From: Arcobacter suis CECT 7833
GTDB taxonomy: Bacteria; Campylobacterota; Campylobacteria; Campylobacterales; Arcobacteraceae
Assembly (NCBI RefSeq): GCF_003544815.1
Contig: NZ_CP032100.1
Location: forward strand, 1,674,001 to 1,738,000
DNA: 64,000 bases
Reading direction: 5' to 3'
The notes under the pieces were generated by a model, which worked only from the letters and a program-made list of their open reading frames with translations, was not told the DNA's origin and made no database searches. Position numbers and translations under genes: made by a program. This document shows positions 18,601-26,709 of this stretch, in pieces. Position 1 is the first letter of the stretch, and each line of letters opens with the position of its first letter.

Positions 18601-21600
18601 TTCTGCTAATGATGCTCCAACTCCTCCAACTGTTCCTGTTACGGTTTGATTATTACTTCCAACTAAATTTAATGTTCCTTTATTATCGGCTGTTGTTATA
18701 ACATTCCCTGTTAATCCAGTATTTAAATTTGCTGTTCCATTATTTGTAAATTGTAAATTAGAAGTTGTTGTTCCTGATACTGTATTAAAATTCCCTGTTC
18801 CAGTTGATATTGTAGTTGTTGTTGCTGTTAGATTATCTTGGAAAGTACTTGTTCCTGCATTTACATTTACATTTGTTGCTACTACATTATCTTGAAAAGT
18901 TGTAGCTCCTGTTCCTGTATTTTCTACTGTATTTGCGTACACATTATTTACAAATGTCGAAGTAGCTCCCGTTGCTCCTGAACTTACTTTTTCTAATGAT
19001 GCTCCAACTCCTCCAACTGTTCCTGTTACTGTTTGAGTTCCACCAGCTAGTGTTAAAATACCCATATTTGCATCAGCTGTTGTAATTGTTGAAGTTATAT
19101 TTTTCCCACTTGCCAGTATTAATTCTGAGCTATTTGTTGTTCCATTATTATTTAAAACTGTACTATTTGCAAATACATTCCCATTTATTGTGGTTGTCGA
19201 ATAATTTGTTGCATCTGTATCACTTCCAATATTTAAGGTATTTAAATCTAAAGACGTTGAACTTCCTATATTCCCTGTGATTGTCTTATTTAATCCTGTT
19301 GTAGTTAATATTCCTTGGTTATTCCCTGTTGCTACTACATTCCCTGTTAAATCTGAATTTAAAATTACTGTACCTGTACCTGTCATATTTAGGTTTGAGG
19401 CATAAACATTTGAGTTAAATGTTGAAGTTGAACCAGCGACACCAGCGTTTATTTCTTTTAATGATGCTCCTGATGCTCCAACTTGTCCTGTTACAGTTGA
19501 GCTTCCTTCTAAACTTAATGTTCCGGTATTATCTACAGATGTTGTTATTGCTGAATTTATATTTTTTGTATCTGCTAATATTACTGTTCCATCTGCGTTA
19601 TATCTTATTGCTGTTCCTGTAAAATTTCCATCTAAATTTACTGTTCCGGTACCTTCTACATCTAAATTTGTTGCATAAACATCATTTGCAAATGTTGACG
19701 TTGAACCATTTACTCCTGCATTTACTTCTGCTAATGATGCTCCAACTCCTCCAACTGTTCCTGTTACGGTTTGATTATTACTTCCAACTAAATTTAATGT
19801 TCCTTTATTATCGGCTGTTGTTATAACATTCCCTGTTAATCCAGTATTTAAATTTGCTGTTCCATTATTTGTAAATTGTAAATTAGAAGTTGTTGTTCCT
19901 GATACTGTATTAAAATTCCCTGTTCCAGTTGATATTGTAGTTGTTGTTGCTGTTAGATTATCTTGGAAAGTACTTGTTCCTGCATTTACATTTACATTTG
20001 TTGCTACTACATTATCTTGAAAAGTTGTAGCTCCTGTTCCTGTATTTTCTACTGTATTTGCGTACACATTATTTACAAATGTCGAAGTAGCTCCCGTTGC
20101 TCCTGAACTTACTTTTTCTAATGATGCTCCAACTCCTCCAACTGTTCCTGTTACTGTTTGAGTTCCACCAGCTAGTGTTAAAATACCCATATTTGCATCA
20201 GCTGTTGTAATTGTTGAAGTTATATTTTTCCCACTTGCCAGTATTAATTCTGAGCTATTTGTTGTTCCATTATTATTTAAAACTGTACTATTTGCAAATA
20301 CATTCCCATTTATTGTGGTTGTCGAATAATTTGTTGCATCTGTATCACTTCCAATATTTAAGGTATTTAAATCTAAAGACGTTGAACTTCCTATATTCCC
20401 TGTGATTGTCTTATTTAATCCTGTTGTAGTTAATATTCCTTGGTTATTCCCTGTTGCTACTACATTCCCTGTTAAATCTGAATTTAAAATTACTGTACCT
20501 GTACCTGTCATATTTAGGTTTGAGGCATAAACATTTGAGTTAAATGTTGAAGTTGAACCAGCGACACCAGCGTTTATTTCTTTTAATGATGCTCCTGATG
20601 CTCCAACTTGTCCTGTTACAGTTGAGCTTCCTTCTAAACTTAATGTTCCGGTATTATCTACAGATGTTGTTATTGCTGAATTTATATTTTTTGTATCTGC
20701 TAATATTACTGTTCCATCTGCGTTATATCTTATTGCTGTTCCTGTAAAATTTCCATCTAAATTTACTGTTCCGGTACCTTCTACATCTAAATTTGTTGCA
20801 TAAACATCATTTGCAAATGTTGACGTTGAACCATTTACTCCTGCATTTACTTCTGCTAATTTATTTCCATTTGTTCCTACTTGTCCACTTACAGTTTGAG
20901 TTCCACCAGCTAGTGTTAAAATACCCATATTTGCATCAGCTGTTGTAATTGTTGAAGTTATATTTTTCCCACTTGCCAGTATTAATTCTGAGCTATTTGT
21001 TGTTCCATTATTATTTAAAACTGTACTATTTGAAAATACATTCCCATTTATTGTGGTTGTCGAATAATTTGTTACATCTGTATCACTTCCAATATTTAAG
21101 GTATTTAAATCTAAAGACGTTGAACTTCCTATATTCCCTGTGATTGTCTTATTTAATCCTGTTGTAGTTAATATTCCTTGGTTATTCCCTGTTGTTACTA
21201 CATTCCCTGTTAAATCTGAATTTAAAATTACTGTACCTGCAGCACTAAATTTCAAATCATCTACTGAACCAGAAGAGACATCAACTGCATTATTAAAAGT
21301 AGTTGTTCCTACTGCCGTTACATCTATTGAACCAGCATTTACAGTTCCATTAAATGCTATATTATCACCATTAAGTTTTATATTTCCATCACTTATTGCT
21401 GTGTAACCAGATACAGTATTATTTCCTTGAAAAATCAAATTAGCTGTATAATCAATTGAAGATGGTGTCTGTGTTAAAGAGTAAGTTGAAGTACTAGAAA
21501 CCGGAACATAAGTAGGAGCTACAGGTGCGGTATAAAGAGTAGCACCTTGTTTAGTAATATTATTTGCATTTGCACCAGATGCAAAAGTAAGCTCTAATTT

Positions 21601-21972
21601 TAAATAATCTGATGTTTGATTAAGTTTATAAGCATCTTGTCCTATTCCATAATAATCTGAAGAAATAGAGGTTGGGATATAATTGCTGTTTGCCCAAGAA
21701 GTTGGAGCAAATATTACATCAGTACTACTTGTATCACTTCGAGTATCAGTATTATTGCCATTAGTTTTAGTATTTGTTGCAGTCTCAACCGTAACACTAC
21801 CACTCGTAAGAGGACTAATGACAGTACTTGTTCCAGTAAAATAATCTGTAGCATTAGCTTTTGTACTAGAAAGTATTAGCATTCCACCTATTAGGGCAAT
21901 ACTAAATGCTAAACCTATTTTTCCACCTTTTAAAATACGAAATCTCGTATCCTTAACTCTGAATGAATTCAT
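15601..21972 (-). CDS. Giant autotransporter adhesin with tandemly duplicated passenger
   Basis: 2123 residues from ATG 21972 with AAGGAGA upstream. An extended signal region (about 1-42, KGGKIGLAFSIALIGG ... ANA) is followed by a Thr/Asn/Gly/Ser-rich passenger built of beta-helix-type repeats (GTGTVNL, TLTLAGG-like turns), almost free of Cys. The last ~275 residues, from LWIKAMGSKATQ to the terminal FRLSF, form the outer-membrane autotransporter barrel. The passenger holds two 375-residue copies that appear identical plus a partial third. It should be displayed at the cell surface, likely in adhesion or autoaggregation. No protease triad was seen. Parvulin-like and hydrolase genes follow. 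Confidence 0.92.
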   Translation of the reverse strand: MNSFRVKDTRFRILKGGKIGLAFSIALIGGMLILSSTKANATDYFTGTSTVISPLTSGSVTVETATNTKTNGNNTDTRSDTSSTDVIFAPTSWANSNYIPTSISSDYYGIGQDAYKLNQTSDYLKLELTFASGANANNITKQGATLYTAPVAPTYVPVSSTSTYSLTQTPSSIDYTANLIFQGNNTVSGYTAISDGNIKLNGDNIAFNGTVNAGSIDVTAVGTTTFNNAVDVSSGSVDDLKFSAAGTVILNSDLTGNVVTTGNNQGILTTTGLNKTITGNIGSSTSLDLNTLNIGSDTDVTNYSTTTINGNVFSNSTVLNNNGTTNSSELILASGKNITSTITTADANMGILTLAGGTQTVSGQVGTNGNKLAEVNAGVNGSTSTFANDVYATNLDVEGTGTVNLDGNFTGTAIRYNADGTVILADTKNINSAITTSVDNTGTLSLEGSSTVTGQVGASGASLKEINAGVAGSTSTFNSNVYASNLNMTGTGTVILNSDLTGNVVATGNNQGILTTTGLNKTITGNIGSSTSLDLNTLNIGSDTDATNYSTTTINGNVFANSTVLNNNGTTNSSELILASGKNITSTITTADANMGILTLAGGTQTVTGTVGGVGASLEKVSSGATGATSTFVNNVYANTVENTGTGATTFQDNVVATNVNVNAGTSTFQDNLTATTTTISTGTGNFNTVSGTTTSNLQFTNNGTANLNTGLTGNVITTADNKGTLNLVGSNNQTVTGTVGGVGASLAEVNAGVNGSTSTFANDVYATNLDVEGTGTVNLDGNFTGTAIRYNADGTVILADTKNINSAITTSVDNTGTLSLEGSSTVTGQVGASGASLKEINAGVAGSTSTFNSNVYASNLNMTGTGTVILNSDLTGNVVATGNNQGILTTTGLNKTITGNIGSSTSLDLNTLNIGSDTDATNYSTTTINGNVFANSTVLNNNGTTNSSELILASGKNITSTITTADANMGILTLAGGTQTVTGTVGGVGASLEKVSSGATGATSTFVNNVYANTVENTGTGATTFQDNVVATNVNVNAGTSTFQDNLTATTTTISTGTGNFNTVSGTTTSNLQFTNNGTANLNTGLTGNVITTADNKGTLNLVGSNNQTVTGTVGGVGASLAEVNAGVNGSTSTFANDVYATDITVGNGTVNFEDNVVATTTTIGAGTANFNTTSGTTTTDIVFSNIGTANLLTGLTGDINFSGNNGIVNISDGMGILGSVQTLATNNTGIVNFKGDGIISDSIGSNIYGIKELNINTNNEQNTPNGVLVTYDALGRELYADVVSLRNNATLTLADGVDIINTGSDNIIITVDNTNTGTLTFQGTSNIEGEVGQSNKVLNTINAGATGKTVTFDDMVYASTLKYSDNGKVVLNGDNSSNTSSEGMIGTVNFDNKAGTLAIGDDVNLTVGAGGTQFINGNDAILEFAGSSIITGILGGNTAGNSTFKRINAGANGETVTFRNDVYVNETTFHVSGTGTVNFQGNLISSLIYDADGVVNVSDGKNIVVSSVPVAVTTATTNTGSLNFLGTTLLATDIGTSTKRLKNVTFGSAGSSASTYTQELTKNIYAQNTYIGNGTNQTILEMKNDIIFGGSLTVRANSALDVNTRDITVNDNLSLAANSLTGFKIYTSDITATGSSTGVPSGSITTDTLTIDNNAIIKVNYVGTLYGAGSYNLVSANSILGTYYGTEANGKVSDNSIIDSIIKVDGNNLILFADRTGGGSYGVEDLYIKKSEIGQHYSNGASEALAGYAYDTVVREGALGDVITRIEELDGGLILSSEKKAQMVEMQKLLAPVANNSSIQSSITASNLVLTTIKDRMADMRVSSSTDFIPYGYSGYSSGTYTLNNSLWIKAMGSKATQSKVEDYDGYESTTVGFVAGLDRTLRNGTTIGLAVAQATTKIDQTDFRSGDSSDTQSIQFSTYGSRDFGDTYVDGILSYAKHSTDSTRTANSGKLTSSSDADQISAKVEVGHRVYFEDLATLTPFASLEYGNLNQKGYTEKGTAYQNDALKVDSVKMNKGTLGVGAKLSTNLNVGDNVVIPEFKLAAYNAIGDSNADIKAQYTGGGNQFVTPTQELNKTVYNAGIGVKTTLSESTSLMLGVDYDRSKDGNFEGYSGNVSFRLSF
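18548..19672. repeat. 1125-bp tandem repeat, unit 1 (C-terminal copy)
   Basis: Identical, at every position I compared, to the next 1125 bases. Identity starts at 18548 (base 18547 differs from 19672) and the match continues to 19735. Encodes 375 passenger residues in frame. Confidence 0.9.
19673..20797. repeat. 1125-bp tandem repeat, unit 2 (N-terminal copy)
   Basis: Second copy; the shared block extends to 20860, where it diverges (20861 differs from 19736). Unit length is divisible by three, so gain or loss of a unit keeps the reading frame. Confidence 0.9.
20894..21239. repeat. Partial, diverged third copy of the passenger repeat
   Basis: Matches 20156-20501 and 19031-19376 at offsets of 738 and 1863 with three substitutions I could see, each changing a residue (Ala in the full copies to Ser, Val and Thr here). 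It looks like the older ancestor of the repeat. Confidence 0.8.
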
Positions 21973-22047
21973 TCTTAGAGTTCTCCTTAGTTTTTAATAC
22001 ATCATAATTGTATTTAGTATACCTAAAAAACTCAAAAAACAAGATGA

Positions 22048-22065
22048 GAAAAACTAATTTTAGTT
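22048..22065 (-). terminator. Short hairpin at the end of the YqiA-like gene
   Basis: AACTAA / TTAGTT stem overlapping the stop codon, followed on the minus strand by a short T-run. Weak six-pair stem. It would separate the esterase from the autotransporter. Confidence 0.4.
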
Positions 22066-22623
22066 ATAAAAAAAGCTATTTATCTTTCTAAAATATCGCT
22101 CAATTCCTTCAAAAGAGTGATTTCCACCCTCTTCTATTATAAGTTCAGTATTTTCAAGCTTTAAAGCAGCTTCACTAAAATCCAAAATCTCATCTTCTTC
22201 TTGTAAAAGTGTTATAAAATTTTCAGGATTTTTTAAAAAATCTACTTCATAATTTTTAAGTGATTTTATATGATTTTTTGTAAATTCAAATCTAGAATTA
22301 TCATAATAATTTGTTACAAAATCAACACCCTCATATCTATCTAAAGTTCCCCAAGGATTTACAGCTGGATTTATTAAAACAGCTTTTAAATCATATTTAT
22401 TTGCTAAAAACAAAGCATAAAATCCACCCAAAGATGAACCAACAAGATAAACTGGTTCTTCTTTATTTAAAGAAAACTCTATTATTTGTTCTAATGTATC
22501 TATTGCTAAATTAGGAATTGTTGGAAGTGAAATTGTAATAACCTCATCTTCAAAATACTCTTTAAATTTTTGTGGTTTTGAACCAAAACCTGAACTTGCG
22601 AATCCATGAATATATATTATCAT
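22060..22623 (-). CDS. YqiA/YcfP-like alpha/beta-fold esterase
   Basis: 187 residues from ATG 22623 with GGAAG upstream (frame open to a TTG at 22638). Starts MIIYIHGFASSGFGSKPQKF, the family signature; nucleophile in GSSLGGFYA, late His in GGNHSF. Small cytosolic esterase of unknown substrate. Divergent from the LpxR-like gene with a 59-base gap. Confidence 0.82.
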   Translation of the reverse strand: MIIYIHGFASSGFGSKPQKFKEYFEDEVITISLPTIPNLAIDTLEQIIEFSLNKEEPVYLVGSSLGGFYALFLANKYDLKAVLINPAVNPWGTLDRYEGVDFVTNYYDNSRFEFTKNHIKSLKNYEVDFLKNPENFITLLQEEDEILDFSEAALKLENTELIIEEGGNHSFEGIERYFRKINSFFYN

Positions 22624-22682
22624 TTTATTTTCTTCCAATGTTTTTATTATATAATGCCAATATTACAATAAAAGGGTTGATA

Positions 22683-23666
22683 ATGAAATTATTTTCAAAA
22701 GTTATTTTTGCTTCTTCATTAGCTTTAAATCTAAATGCACAAGTTTTTTCAGTTTTTCTGGAAAATGATGTAATAAATGGAGAAGATAAGCACTATACAA
22801 ATGGAACATATTTTACATATTTAAGTAATAATGATACAAATGATTCTTCAAAATATAATAATTGTTTCCTTGATTTTATCTCTAAAATTCCTACTTTTAA
22901 CAATGATACAAAATACCAAACATTAGGAATGACTTATTCTCACTACGCTTTTACTCCAAATGATTTAGATAAAAAAGAAAAAATTGTAGGTGATTTACCT
23001 TATGCTGGAGTTGCAACCCTTGATTTTATTTTATATAAATGGAACGAAGACTTTTTTCATCAATATGTAGTTACTTTAGGTGCAGTTGGACCAAGTACAA
23101 ATACTGATTCTTTTCAAAAATCTTTCCATGATGTAATAGGAAGTAAAGATCCTAAAGGTTGGGATAATCAATTAGAAGATGATTTTTTATATAATTTTTC
23201 ATACTCTTATGGTTATAGAGCATTTAAACATGAGTTTTCTTATGGAAAAATGGATTTAGTAAATACATTTAGAGCTGATGTTGGAAATTACAATAGAGCT
23301 TTAATGGCTAGTTCAATGATTAGATATGGAAACAACTTTCCAAATAACTTTAATAGTGTAGGAAAATTCATAGGTGTAAATGAAAATAAACTTTTAAATC
23401 TTGATTCTAAAACTAATAAAGATTTAGGTTGGTCATTATCTTATGGTTTAGGTTATTCTTACACGGATTATTTTTATGTAACTAACCATGATAAATCTTA
23501 TGAATTAGATGAACAAAAAGATAGTTTAGTTCATGTTATTTCTTGGGATACTTATCTTGATAGATTTGTTTTATCACTTAGTGTTAAAACTGCAAAAGTT
23601 AATTTATCAAATAATTACAATGAAAGAGAAACTTGGGGTGGAGTAAATATTGCTTACTTATTTTAA
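22683..23666 (+). CDS. lpxR: LpxR-like lipid A 3'-O-deacylase (DUF2219), outer membrane
   Basis: 327 residues from ATG 22683 (the frame is open from 22572, but the signal peptide begins here). Signal 1-20, then FLENDVINGEDKHYTNGTYF, the LpxR N-terminal active-site motif, and a beta-barrel ending in YLF with terminal Phe. LpxR removes the 3'-acyloxyacyl chain of lipid A from within the outer membrane, altering immune recognition. Tail overlaps the RNase H gene by four bases. Confidence 0.82.
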   Translation: MKLFSKVIFASSLALNLNAQVFSVFLENDVINGEDKHYTNGTYFTYLSNNDTNDSSKYNNCFLDFISKIPTFNNDTKYQTLGMTYSHYAFTPNDLDKKEKIVGDLPYAGVATLDFILYKWNEDFFHQYVVTLGAVGPSTNTDSFQKSFHDVIGSKDPKGWDNQLEDDFLYNFSYSYGYRAFKHEFSYGKMDLVNTFRADVGNYNRALMASSMIRYGNNFPNNFNSVGKFIGVNENKLLNLDSKTNKDLGWSLSYGLGYSYTDYFYVTNHDKSYELDEQKDSLVHVISWDTYLDRFVLSLSVKTAKVNLSNNYNERETWGGVNIAYLF

Positions 23667-24145
23667 GTAAGCACATTTTCTCGCAAAGCACTCCGTGAAG
23701 CCTTATCCACAAGATTAAAAATAGTATCAATTTCATCTTTTAAACTATTCTTTTTATGCCCTTTTACTTTTATAAAAGTTAAATTTAATTCATCTGTTTT
23801 TTCAAAAAAATCTTTATATAACCCGTGATTATTCATAAGTTTTCCAGATGACGAATAAAAATTATTTTTCTCTAATTTTTCTCTTCTATCTTGTAAACCG
23901 ATAATATTTTGGCAATCTGTATAAACTTCTATAATTATATTTTTATCATTTATTTCATCTAACGCCCAAAGAAAAGTTTGAAGTTCAAGTTTTGTTGAAG
24001 ATGTATTTTCAAATCTTTTTATTTTTATATCTTTTTTCATATCTTCAAAAGATATTTTTTTTTCTTCTAAAATCAAAAAGCTTCCAAAACCAATTTTTTC
24101 TTGGGGATTTACACTTGAATCAGTGAATAGTTTTATTTTTTTCAT
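23663..24145 (-). CDS. RNase H-fold protein
   Basis: 160 residues. FTDSSVNPQEKIGFGSFLIL gives the first acidic residue of an RNase H fold, SSTKLELQTFLWAL the Glu, and VYTDCQN the second Asp; the last acidic residue may be in NLVDKAS. Short for a standard RNase HI and diverged, so it may be an RNase HI-like nuclease or a viperin-type relative. Monocistronic; divergent from radA. Confidence 0.7.
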   Translation of the reverse strand: MKKIKLFTDSSVNPQEKIGFGSFLILEEKKISFEDMKKDIKIKRFENTSSTKLELQTFLWALDEINDKNIIIEVYTDCQNIIGLQDRREKLEKNNFYSSSGKLMNNHGLYKDFFEKTDELNLTFIKVKGHKKNSLKDEIDTIFNLVDKASRSALRENVLT

Positions 24146-24210
24146 AAAGGATTGTATTGTATTTTATATTACAAAATGACATTTTTTAGAAAGGCTATAA
24201 AAAATTTGAT

Positions 24211-24216
24211 TATAAT
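24211..24216 (+). promoter_or_regulatory. -10 element for radA
   Basis: TATAAT 29 bases before the radA ATG; transcript start would be near 24223. Ribosome site AAGG lies just before the ATG. Confidence 0.5.
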
Positions 24217-24244
24217 TGAGCTATAAAATTCATAAGGCTTTATT

Positions 24245-25594
24245 ATGGCAAAAAAGAAAATATCACTTTTTGAGTGTCAACATTGTGGAGAACAATCTAC
24301 AAAATGGCTAGGAAAGTGTCCAAATTGTGGTTCATGGGATTCATTTATAGAATTAAATCAAGAACAACAAGAGGTTTTAAAACACTCATCAAAAATTATA
24401 AATACAACATCAAAAGCTCGACCAATTACTGAAATCGAACAAGATGATGTAGCAAGATTTTCCTCTTTTAATGATGAATTTGATTTAGTTTTAGGTGGGG
24501 GAATAGTTCCTGGAAGCCTTACTTTAATTGGTGGAAGTCCAGGTGTTGGAAAATCTACACTTTTATTAAAAGTTGCTGGAAGTATCTCAAAATCGGGGAA
24601 AAAAGTTTTATACGTTTCAGGCGAAGAAAGTGCTGGGCAAATAAAACTGCGAGCAAATAGACTTGATGCAAACCATAATGACTTATTTTTATTAAGTGAA
24701 ATAAAACTTGAAGAGATTCAAGATGAACTTTTAAGACAAAATTATGAAGTTGTAATTATTGACTCAATTCAAACTATTTATTCATCAAATCTTACATCAG
24801 CTCCGGGAAGTGTTTCACAAGTGAGAGAAATCACTTTTGAACTAATGAGAAAAGCAAAAGAGTCAAATATTGCTATGTTTATAATCGGTCACATTACAAA
24901 AGATGGAAGTATTGCAGGTCCTAGAGTTCTTGAACACATGGTTGATACGGTTTTATATTTTGAAGGAGAAGCAAGTCGTGAACTGAGAATGCTTAGAGGT
25001 TTTAAAAATAGATTTGGAAGTACCAGTGAAATTGGTATTTTTGAAATGACGGCAGAAGGATTAATAAGTGCAAAAGATATCGCTTCAAAGTTTTTTGATA
25101 AATCAAAAGCCCAAAGTGGTTCAGCTCTTACAGTTGTTATGGAGGGAAGCCGTGCTATAATTTTGGAAGTTCAAGCACTTGTAACTGAAAGCACTTACCC
25201 AAACCCAAAAAGAAGTGCCACAGGTTTTGATGCAAATAGACTTACTATGCTTTTAGCTTTACTTGAAAAAAAGATTGATTTACCACTAAATAACTATGAT
25301 GTTTTTATAAACATAAGTGGTGGAATAAAAATCAAAGAAAGTAGTGCAGATTTAGCTGTGATTGCAGCGATAATATCTTCTTATAGAGATAGACCTATTT
25401 CAAAAGAGTCAGCATTTATTGGAGAAGTTTCACTAACTGGTGAAATAAAAGATGTTTATTCTATTGATTTGCGACTAAAAGAAGCACAAGCACAAGGTAT
25501 GAAAAAAGCAGTAATTGCTCAAAAAACAAATTTGAAACTTGATATAAAAACTTATGCAGTTGATGAAGTTTCTAAAATGATAGAACTATTTTAA
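24245..25594 (+). CDS. radA: DNA repair protein RadA
   Basis: 449 residues. N-terminal zinc finger (CQHCGE ... CPNCG), Walker A GGSPGVGKST, the RadA-specific KNRFGST, and a Lon-protease-like C-terminal domain. RecA-related helicase that extends D-loops in recombination. Followed eight bases later by ybeY. Confidence 0.95.
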   Translation: MAKKKISLFECQHCGEQSTKWLGKCPNCGSWDSFIELNQEQQEVLKHSSKIINTTSKARPITEIEQDDVARFSSFNDEFDLVLGGGIVPGSLTLIGGSPGVGKSTLLLKVAGSISKSGKKVLYVSGEESAGQIKLRANRLDANHNDLFLLSEIKLEEIQDELLRQNYEVVIIDSIQTIYSSNLTSAPGSVSQVREITFELMRKAKESNIAMFIIGHITKDGSIAGPRVLEHMVDTVLYFEGEASRELRMLRGFKNRFGSTSEIGIFEMTAEGLISAKDIASKFFDKSKAQSGSALTVVMEGSRAIILEVQALVTESTYPNPKRSATGFDANRLTMLLALLEKKIDLPLNNYDVFINISGGIKIKESSADLAVIAAIISSYRDRPISKESAFIGEVSLTGEIKDVYSIDLRLKEAQAQGMKKAVIAQKTNLKLDIKTYAVDEVSKMIELF

Positions 25595-25602
25595 GGAAAA
25601 AA

Positions 25603-26022
25603 ATGATTGATTTAGATAATGGAACGCTGTTTGAAATTGATATTTTAAGTTTAGAAAATATTGCAAATTCACTTACAGAAAAAGATATTGAATTACTTGT
25701 TGTAAAAAATGATGAAATACAAGAATTAAATAAAGAACATAGAAATATAGATAAAGCAACCGATGTTTTAAGTTTTCCTCTTGAATATGACTTTGTAAAT
25801 ATGCCATTAGGTTCAATTGTAATTTCAACTGATTTTGTGGAAGAAAAAGCAAAAGAGTATGGGCATAGTTTTAATGAAGAGTTTTCATTGCTATTTATTC
25901 ATGGAATTTTACATCTTTTAGGATATGACCATGAAGTTGATAATGGAGAACACAGAACTAAAGAAGAAGAATTGATAAAAAAATTTAATTTGCCTGATAG
26001 TTTAATAGTTAGAAATTCGTAA
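25603..26022 (+). CDS. ybeY: Endoribonuclease YbeY
   Basis: 139 residues. Zinc site HGILHLLGYDH (H-x3-H-x5-H) and NKEHRNIDKATDVLSFP upstream are diagnostic. Processes 16S rRNA 3' end and takes part in 70S quality control. Operon with radA; ends at a terminator-like hairpin. Confidence 0.94.
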   Translation: MIDLDNGTLFEIDILSLENIANSLTEKDIELLVVKNDEIQELNKEHRNIDKATDVLSFPLEYDFVNMPLGSIVISTDFVEEKAKEYGHSFNEEFSLLFIHGILHLLGYDHEVDNGEHRTKEEELIKKFNLPDSLIVRNS

Positions 26023-26056
26023 AAATAGCCTAGTTTTAAACTAGACTATTTTGAAC
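26023..26056. terminator. Bidirectional terminator between ybeY and fur/perR
   Basis: AAAATAG-C-CTAGTTT folds on AAACTAG-A-CTATTTT with a single mismatch; A/T runs on both sides allow use from either strand, overlapping the last codons of the Fur-family gene. Confidence 0.7.
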
Positions 26057-26450
26057 ATTTAGGGCAAAGACCACTTAAAACAATATTTGTAGAGTCAATT
26101 TTAAATGAACTTAGTTTTGAAGCTTCGCTTAAAATACTTGAAGCATCTAACATAACATCTTCAATATGTCCACAACAAGAACAAACTAAGTGAGCATGTT
26201 CTGTTTTAACTAACTCATAAACAGATTTTGAGTTTGGAATTTTTACCTCTGAGAGAAAAACTTTTTCAATCATTGCATTTATATTTTTATAAATTGTTGC
26301 TAATGATACTGATGGGAACTTAGATAATAGTTTTTTGTATAAATCATCGATGTTCATATGACCATTTTTGTAAAGTTCTTCAACAATAGCTACTCTTTGT
26401 GGAGTAACTTTTAAATCATATTCTTTTAATAAATTTGTATAATTTGTCAT
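26046..26450 (-). CDS. perR: Fur-family metalloregulator (Fur or PerR)
   Basis: 134 residues from ATG 26450, directly after GGAGAG (the 16-residue extension to 26498 lacks support). Winged helix N-terminus with LKVTPQRVAIVEELYKNGHM, then dimerisation domain with two CxxC zinc pairs (CSCC, CPKC). The HAHLVC segment is present. Adjacent divergent desulforubrerythrin favours the peroxide sensor PerR, but Fur cannot be excluded without alignment of the ligand set. Confidence 0.75.
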   Translation of the reverse strand: MTNYTNLLKEYDLKVTPQRVAIVEELYKNGHMNIDDLYKKLLSKFPSVSLATIYKNINAMIEKVFLSEVKIPNSKSVYELVKTEHAHLVCSCCGHIEDVMLDASSILSEASKLSSFKIDSTNIVLSGLCPKCSK

Positions 26451-26502
26451 AAAACTCTCCCTTTCGCGGAATAATACTATTTTAATATTTATTTCCACAT
26501 AA

Positions 26503-26508
26503 ATTATA
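26503..26508 (-). promoter_or_regulatory. -10 element for the Fur-family gene
   Basis: TATAAT on the minus strand; start near 26496, leader about 46 bases. No clear -35. Confidence 0.45.
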
Positions 26509-26567
26509 TAGTTTATAAATATATTTTATTTTAAACTGATATAAGAAATTATAACATAAAATTTTGC

Positions 26568-26633
26568 AAAGGATAATAATTTTCTTTTAAGTTTAAATAT
26601 TTTATACTTCTCAAACAATAATTATTATCCTTT
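26568..26633. promoter_or_regulatory. Paired Fur/PerR-like sites in a 14-bp inverted repeat
   Basis: AAAGGATAATAATT (26568-26581) and AATTATTATCCTTT (26620-26633) are exact reverse complements 38 bases apart, between divergent fur/perR and desulforubrerythrin genes. Each contains a GATAAT/ATTATC-type half resembling Fur-family boxes. One arm faces each promoter. Autoregulation plus control of the neighbour is the simplest reading. Confidence 0.6.
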
Positions 26634-26677
26634 AATAAAATATATTTTATTTAGGATGTATAAAAAGTTATAAATGT

Positions 26678-26683
26678 TATAAT
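26678..26683 (+). promoter_or_regulatory. -10 element for desulforubrerythrin
   Basis: TATAAT 27 bases before the ATG at 26710; ribosome site GTAGGAG at 26697-26703. Confidence 0.5.
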
Positions 26684-26709
26684 AAAAAAATTTAATGTAG
26701 GAGTTAAAA

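Noticed and set aside
19086-21406. Repeated plus-strand frames of 64-88 codons, Leu-rich
   Set aside because: Antisense shadows of the autotransporter repeats; identical because the underlying DNA is duplicated.
15601-21972. CRISPR-like or minisatellite array
   Set aside because: Short repeated phrases are codon-level repeats of a passenger protein, not evenly spaced direct repeats with unique spacers.
22572-22682. Longer N-terminus of the LpxR-like protein
   Set aside because: It would overlap the divergent esterase gene and bury the signal peptide.
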